Origin: Oscillospiraceae bacterium | Lineage (GTDB): Bacteria; Bacillota_A; Clostridia; Oscillospirales; WRJC01 | NCBI GenBank assembly: GCA_009785015.1 | Contig: WQXD01000101.1 | Location: 1 to 10,768 of the forward strand | DNA: 10,768 nucleotides | Direction: 5' to 3' | Part shown: in pieces, positions 6,762 through 10,768 of the stretch | Layout: each line of letters opens with the position of its first letter | Numbering within the stretch: position 1 is the stretch's first letter | Notes under the pieces: model-generated | The model's input: only the letters and a program-made list of their open reading frames with translations | What the model was told of the DNA's origin: nothing | Database searches by the model: none | Translations under genes and position numbers: made by a program

Positions 6762-9011
6762 ATGAAAAAAACACTGGAGATAACAGGCATGCACTGCGCC
6801 GCCTGCGCGGCGCGGATCGAAAAGACGCTCAGCAAAATAGACGGCGTGGAAAGCTGCGCCGTGAATTTGGCGGCTGAGCGCGCGAGCTTTGAGTTTGACC
6901 CCGCGAAAACCGGTTTGGAAAATATACAAGCCGCAATCGAAAAATTGGGTTACGGCTGGGCCGAAATCAAAAAAGAGGCCGCCGAAAAAGGCAAATCGCG
7001 CAAAGAGAAGGAAATCAGGGCGCTGCAAATAAAATTTGCCGCGGCGGCCGTTTTCTCGCTTTTGCTTCTGTATATCTCCATGGGGCATATGCTGCCTTTC
7101 GGGTGGCGGCTGCCCCTCCCGGAAATCCTGGATCATGCGGCTCATCCCTCGAATTTCGCCCTTGTTCAGATGTTTTTGACAATTCCCGTGCTGATTGCGG
7201 GATACCGTTTCTATACAGCCGGCTTTCCGGCGATTTTGCGCTTGTCGCCCAATATGGACAGCCTCATCGCCGTGGGGACTTCGGCGGCGGTCATATACAG
7301 CCTGTATGCCACATACCGGACCATAAATTCCGATTCCGGGTTTTCGGAGCATTTGTATTTCGAAACGGCGGCGATGATAATCGCGCTTGTGCTGCTGGGT
7401 AAAACCCTTGAAGCCGTATCAAAGGGCAAAACAGGCGCGGCGATAGCTGAGCTGATGGGGCTTTGGCCGAATACGGCGATTGTGGTAAAGGACCAACAAG
7501 AGATTGAAACGCCGATAGACGAGGTCATGGCGGGCGATACAATACTTGTAAAGCCCGGGGGCAAAATCCCCGTAGACGGGGTGGTTTTGGAGGGCGTGAG
7601 CTCCGTGGACGAATCGATGCTCACGGGCGAGGGCATGCCCGTAGACAAAAAAGCGGGGGATTTGGTGTATGGGGCGACCCTGAACAAAAACGGGTCGATC
7701 AAAATGTCGGCGAAAAAAGTGGGTGCGGATACCGCGCTGGCGCAGATTATAAAGTTGGTCGAGGAAGCGCAGAGCGGCAAAGCGCCGATCTCCAAGCTCG
7801 CGGATATCGCGGCGGGATATTTTGTCTTCGGCGTGTTTGGCTTGGCGGCGGTTTCCTTTGCCGGATGGTTGATCGCCTCGGGCGATTTCGGGTTTTCGCT
7901 GGGCGTCTTCATATCCGTGCTCGTAATCGCCTGCCCGTGCGCCTTAGGGCTCGCCACGCCGGCGGCGATCATGGTCGGGACGGGCAGGGGCGCGGAAAAC
8001 GGAATCCTGATCAAGGGCGGCGAAGCGCTTGAGACTGCGCACAAGATACAGACGGTCGTCTTTGACAAAACCGGAACGATCACCGAAGGCAAACCCGAAG
8101 TCACGGATATTTTCGCCTTTGAGGGCTTTGATGAGCGGCGCCTGCTGCAGCTTGCCGCCTCCGCCGAGAAAAACAGCGAACACCCCTTGGGCGAAGCGGT
8201 CGTGAGAAGGGCAGAAAAAGAAGCTTTGGAGCTTCTTTCGGCTGAGGCTTTCGAAGCGATTGCCGGCAGGGGCATAGTCTGCCGTATCGGCGGACTGGAA
8301 TTTTTGGCCGGGAACCGCAAATTGATGGATGAGCGCGGCGTTGTTTGCGGGGAGGCCATAACGGCCGAAGCCGACCGTTTGGCCGGCGAGGGCAAAACGC
8401 CCGTGTATATCGCGGCAGACCAAAAAACCGCCGGAATCATCGCGGTCGCCGACGTGATAAAGCCCGGCGCCGCAAAGGCCGTTTTGGGACTCGAGCGCAT
8501 GGGCATTGAGGTCGTGATGATTACGGGCGACAACCGGCGCGCCGCGGAGACGATCGCAAAACAGGCCGGTATCGCCCGGGTGCTGTCCGAGGTGCTGCCG
8601 CAGGCCAAAGCCGATGAAATCAAAAAACTGCAGGCGGAGAAAAAGACGGTGGCCATGGTGGGCGACGGCATAAACGACGCGCCGGCGCTCGCGGCAGCCG
8701 ATCTCGGGATTGCGGTCGGGAGCGGGACGGACGCGGCCATGGAGAGCGCGGATATCGTGCTGATGAAGAGCGATTTGGCGGATGTTTTGGGTGCTGTACG
8801 GCTTTCAAAGGCGACCATCCGCAACATAAAACAAAATCTGTTCTGGGCATTCGGCTACAATACGGCGGGTCTCCCGATCGCCGCGGGTGTGCTGCATATT
8901 TTCGGCGGGCCTCTGCTGTCGCCGGTTATCGCGGCGGCGGCGATGAGCTTGTCTTCCGTGTCGGTTGTGGCAAACGCGCTCAGGCTGAAAACGGTAAAAC
9001 TACAGAAATAA
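6762..9011 (+). CDS. copA: Cu(I)-exporting P1B-1-type ATPase
   Basis: 749 residues, full length with one N-terminal metal-binding domain ([13 protein letters not shown], Cys12 and Cys15). About eight membrane segments are expected, the first near 92-107. Actuator TGE at 288-290; transmembrane metal site CPC at 391-393; phosphorylated Asp435 in DKTGT; nucleotide-domain HP at 474-475 (SEHPLG); TGDN at 588-591; hinge GDGINDAP at 634-641; TM7 Tyr-Asn at 699-700; TM8 Met728 and Ser731-732 (MSLSS). CPC with YN and MxxSS is the Cu+ (CopA) selectivity signature. It exports Cu+ from the cytoplasm using ATP. One oddity: the actuator reads TGEG, where TGES is nearly universal; the catalytic Glu is kept. 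Its ATG is 4 nt after the lipoprotein stop and lacks a clear Shine-Dalgarno, so it is probably translated by coupling. No copY, csoR or copZ is adjacent. Confidence 0.95.
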   Translation: MKKTLEITGMHCAACAARIEKTLSKIDGVESCAVNLAAERASFEFDPAKTGLENIQAAIEKLGYGWAEIKKEAAEKGKSRKEKEIRALQIKFAAAAVFSLLLLYISMGHMLPFGWRLPLPEILDHAAHPSNFALVQMFLTIPVLIAGYRFYTAGFPAILRLSPNMDSLIAVGTSAAVIYSLYATYRTINSDSGFSEHLYFETAAMIIALVLLGKTLEAVSKGKTGAAIAELMGLWPNTAIVVKDQQEIETPIDEVMAGDTILVKPGGKIPVDGVVLEGVSSVDESMLTGEGMPVDKKAGDLVYGATLNKNGSIKMSAKKVGADTALAQIIKLVEEAQSGKAPISKLADIAAGYFVFGVFGLAAVSFAGWLIASGDFGFSLGVFISVLVIACPCALGLATPAAIMVGTGRGAENGILIKGGEALETAHKIQTVVFDKTGTITEGKPEVTDIFAFEGFDERRLLQLAASAEKNSEHPLGEAVVRRAEKEALELLSAEAFEAIAGRGIVCRIGGLEFLAGNRKLMDERGVVCGEAITAEADRLAGEGKTPVYIAADQKTAGIIAVADVIKPGAAKAVLGLERMGIEVVMITGDNRRAAETIAKQAGIARVLSEVLPQAKADEIKKLQAEKKTVAMVGDGINDAPALAAADLGIAVGSGTDAAMESADIVLMKSDLADVLGAVRLSKATIRNIKQNLFWAFGYNTAGLPIAAGVLHIFGGPLLSPVIAAAAMSLSSVSVVANALRLKTVKLQK

Positions 9012-9027
9012 GTAAAGGGGGATTTAT

Positions 9028-10539
9028 ATGTATATGCGCGACACAAAATTCTTGAAACTGCTTTGCATGGCGGTACTTGCGCCGCTGGTTTCATTGATTC
9101 TTTTTTCCTGCAGCGCGGCTTCGGATGAAGCCGGCACGACTGCCGCCGCCGAAGGAGGGCAAAACGAACAAACTGAAAAGGCAGCCGACGCGTCGACGCC
9201 CGAACTGCCCGAAAGGGATTTCGGCGGGTATGTTTTCCGGATGTACACGTGCCTGCCCATCCCCGACGCGACCAACCTGATGGATGCGGAGGCGATTCTC
9301 GGGGAACCGCTCAACGACGCTATATACAAGGCAAACCGCGAAATAGAGGAACAGTTCAATATCGTCTTCAAGCAGACCGAAATAGACACATGGGACAAAA
9401 TGGCGTCCATCCTCGACAAATCGGTCGCCGCGGGGGACGACGTATGCGACATGATAAACATAGTCGACCGGGACGTCATGAGCCTTTTGGCGAAGGGCAA
9501 ATGCATATACAGCATCGGGGAGCTGCCGTATATAGACCCCGCGAAAGAATACTGGAACCAAAAAACCAAAGAACTCTATACCATCGCGGGAAAGTCGTAT
9601 TTTTTGAACGGGGCCAACATGCTCAACTATATCGACACCATAAAGCACCTTGTCTACAACAAGCAGATCGCCCAGGACAACGGGATCGAAAATATATACA
9701 ATCTCGTCCGCGACGGCAAATGGACGATGGACAAGATGTTCGATATAGCCAAAAGCGTCACCCGCGACATAAACGGCGACGGAATCATGGATGACAACGA
9801 TTTGTGGGGCATAATCGCGTGGCCCGACGAATTTTACCCCGCCATGTGGGCCGACGTCAACAACCCGCTCGTCAAAAAGGGCGAGGACGGCCTCCCGTAT
9901 TTCAATGTGCCGGGCAATATGCGCCTCACCGACATATTCAACAAACTCTACGACCGGAGCAACGAAGGCGGGCTTTACGACACGTATGTGGACAAAAAAT
10001 CCAAATTTTCCAAAGTACCCGCGCATTACTCGTATGTCAACGCCATGTTTTCGGAAGGGCACGGGCTGTTTGCCTCGTCCGCTTTCCGCAAAATGCTGGC
10101 CTTCCGCGACATGGACGCGGATTACGGGATAGTGCCTTACCCCACCTACGAGGAAAAAAAGCCCGGGGAGCCGTATAACGGCTATGCCGCCACATCCATG
10201 ATATTTTTTGTGCCGGTGATCAACCCGGACCCGGAAAGGGTGTCGATAATAATGGAGGCGCAGGCCGCCGGGTTTTACAAGCACGTGATACCCGCCTATT
10301 ATGATATCATCGTGCGCGAAAAGCTCACCCGCGACGACGAATCGCGGGATATGCTCGACATGCTCTACAAAAACGCTTTCAGCGATATGGCGGACACCAT
10401 ATTTATAGGGGTGCGCGGCCAATATGCGGGGCTGTTCCGGACAAAATCGAACACGATAGCCTCGCACACCGAAAAAATCGCCGATTCGATAAACGACATG
10501 CTGGAAAAAGCGATCGCCGCTTTTCAGGAGTTGGAATAA
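9028..10539 (+). CDS. Extracellular solute-binding lipoprotein 2
   Basis: 503 residues. ATG at 9028 has AAAGGGGG at good spacing. Signal peptide with lipobox LFSC, Cys28 lipidated, followed by an Ala/Glu/Thr-rich linker (29-58). The binding domain starts at ELPERDFGGYVF (59-70). It shares with the lipoprotein at 5234-6757 the GKWTMDKM motif, the EF-hand-like loop (247-258, Asp/Asn at 1, 3, 5, 9, 12), an F/YGIVPYPTYEE-type segment, and an AYY...R.....RDDxSxxMLD segment near the C-terminus. The two are therefore divergent paralogs, not a recent duplication. It probably binds an extracellular solute for an ABC importer lying outside the window. It sits 16 nt after copA and 19 nt before the next gene, in one transcription unit. 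Confidence 0.85.
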   Translation: MYMRDTKFLKLLCMAVLAPLVSLILFSCSAASDEAGTTAAAEGGQNEQTEKAADASTPELPERDFGGYVFRMYTCLPIPDATNLMDAEAILGEPLNDAIYKANREIEEQFNIVFKQTEIDTWDKMASILDKSVAAGDDVCDMINIVDRDVMSLLAKGKCIYSIGELPYIDPAKEYWNQKTKELYTIAGKSYFLNGANMLNYIDTIKHLVYNKQIAQDNGIENIYNLVRDGKWTMDKMFDIAKSVTRDINGDGIMDDNDLWGIIAWPDEFYPAMWADVNNPLVKKGEDGLPYFNVPGNMRLTDIFNKLYDRSNEGGLYDTYVDKKSKFSKVPAHYSYVNAMFSEGHGLFASSAFRKMLAFRDMDADYGIVPYPTYEEKKPGEPYNGYAATSMIFFVPVINPDPERVSIIMEAQAAGFYKHVIPAYYDIIVREKLTRDDESRDMLDMLYKNAFSDMADTIFIGVRGQYAGLFRTKSNTIASHTEKIADSINDMLEKAIAAFQELE

Positions 10540-10558
10540 TTAAGGGAGGAAATAGGCC

Positions 10559-10768
10559 ATGAAAAAAAACATAGCCGCGGGCGACCATGCCGTCGCCCCG
10601 GCGGATATAGAGGTCCAAACCGGGCAAAACGACAACAAAAAGCATAAAATAGACCCCATACCCGTCGTGCTGTCGCAGCACTGGTATTATCACCGGTACG
10701 GCATAGATTTTTCCGAGAACACATGGACCGACCCCGAAAAACGGATCAAAATGTACGCGGACATGAGC
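10559..10768 (+). CDS. Start of an unassigned protein (possible uroporphyrinogen-decarboxylase-like methyltransferase), 3' end outside window
   Basis: ATG at 10559 follows GGGAGGAAATAGGCC, a strong ribosome site. 70 residues are visible to the right edge without a stop. There is no signal peptide: residues 1-30 are Lys-, Asn- and Asp-rich and polar, so the protein is probably cytoplasmic. From residue 33 it reads PIPVVLSQHWYYHRYGIDFSE, then TDPEKRIKMYADM. The pattern of an aromatic segment, GIDFSE, then DPxxRI resembles the N-terminus of uroporphyrinogen-decarboxylase-like corrinoid methyltransferases, but only faintly; the call is tentative. It belongs to the same operon as the preceding lipoprotein. 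Confidence 0.6.
   Translation, partial: MKKNIAAGDHAVAPADIEVQTGQNDNKKHKIDPIPVVLSQHWYYHRYGIDFSENTWTDPEKRIKMYADMS

Noticed and set aside
7211..8827. 538-residue minus-strand frame
   Set aside because: Antisense to copA; Ser/Ala/Pro-rich shadow caused by the GC-rich third positions of copA. No ribosome site or domain.
9091..10467. 458-residue minus-strand frame
   Set aside because: Antisense shadow of the second binding lipoprotein; composition is low-complexity Val/His/Gly/Arg with no motif.
1..10768. tRNA, rRNA, CRISPR array, insertion sequence
   Set aside because: No cloverleaf, regular spaced repeats, transposase motifs or terminal inverted repeats were seen on reading both strands.

Overview
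The window looks like a chromosomal segment of an anaerobic low-to-mid-GC Firmicute, probably Clostridia. The signs are strong Shine-Dalgarno sequences (AGGAGG-like), several TTG/GTG starts, near-consensus sigma-A promoters, Clostridia-style lipoprotein solute-binding proteins and a sigma factor with a long C-terminal extension. This placement is inference; no RNA gene is present to confirm it. Base composition changes along the window: bases 1-3550 are clearly AT-rich, most of all the two-gene cassette at 2550-3499, while the operon from 5234 onward is much richer in GC.

Layout. (1) 1-675, minus: an AraC-type DNA-binding domain fused in frame to a GNAT acetyltransferase that runs off the left edge. 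(2) 676-875: a divergent regulatory gap with a perfect 12-bp palindrome between the fusion gene and the next gene. (3) 876-2507, plus: an ECF-like sigma factor with a 380-residue C-terminal extension beginning with a probable winged helix. (4) 2521-2550: a hairpin terminator between convergent genes. (5) 2550-3499, minus: an overlapping two-gene cassette, a Panacea/SocA-like antitoxin followed by a small unassigned protein that is the presumptive toxin; it has its own promoter and a 14-bp palindrome in the leader. (6) 3599-4992, minus: an isolated hisH-hisF pair with a perfect consensus promoter; the HisF-like protein has Gln where the catalytic Asp130 is expected. (7) 4993-5233: a divergent control region with a promoter for each side. 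(8) 5234 to the right edge, plus: a tight operon of solute-binding lipoprotein, Cu+ P1B-type ATPase, second solute-binding lipoprotein, and the start of a further gene.

How the genes fit together. The right-hand operon places a copper exporter between two paralogous, EF-hand-containing binding lipoproteins, with no permease in view, so its substrate is unknown. The hisHF pair may be an ammonia-generating module and not a histidine enzyme, because no other his gene is visible and the cyclase residue is altered. The left half is an accessory region: a toxin-antitoxin-like cassette and two divergently transcribed regulator fusions, each carrying an internal Shine-Dalgarno plus ATG at its domain junction.
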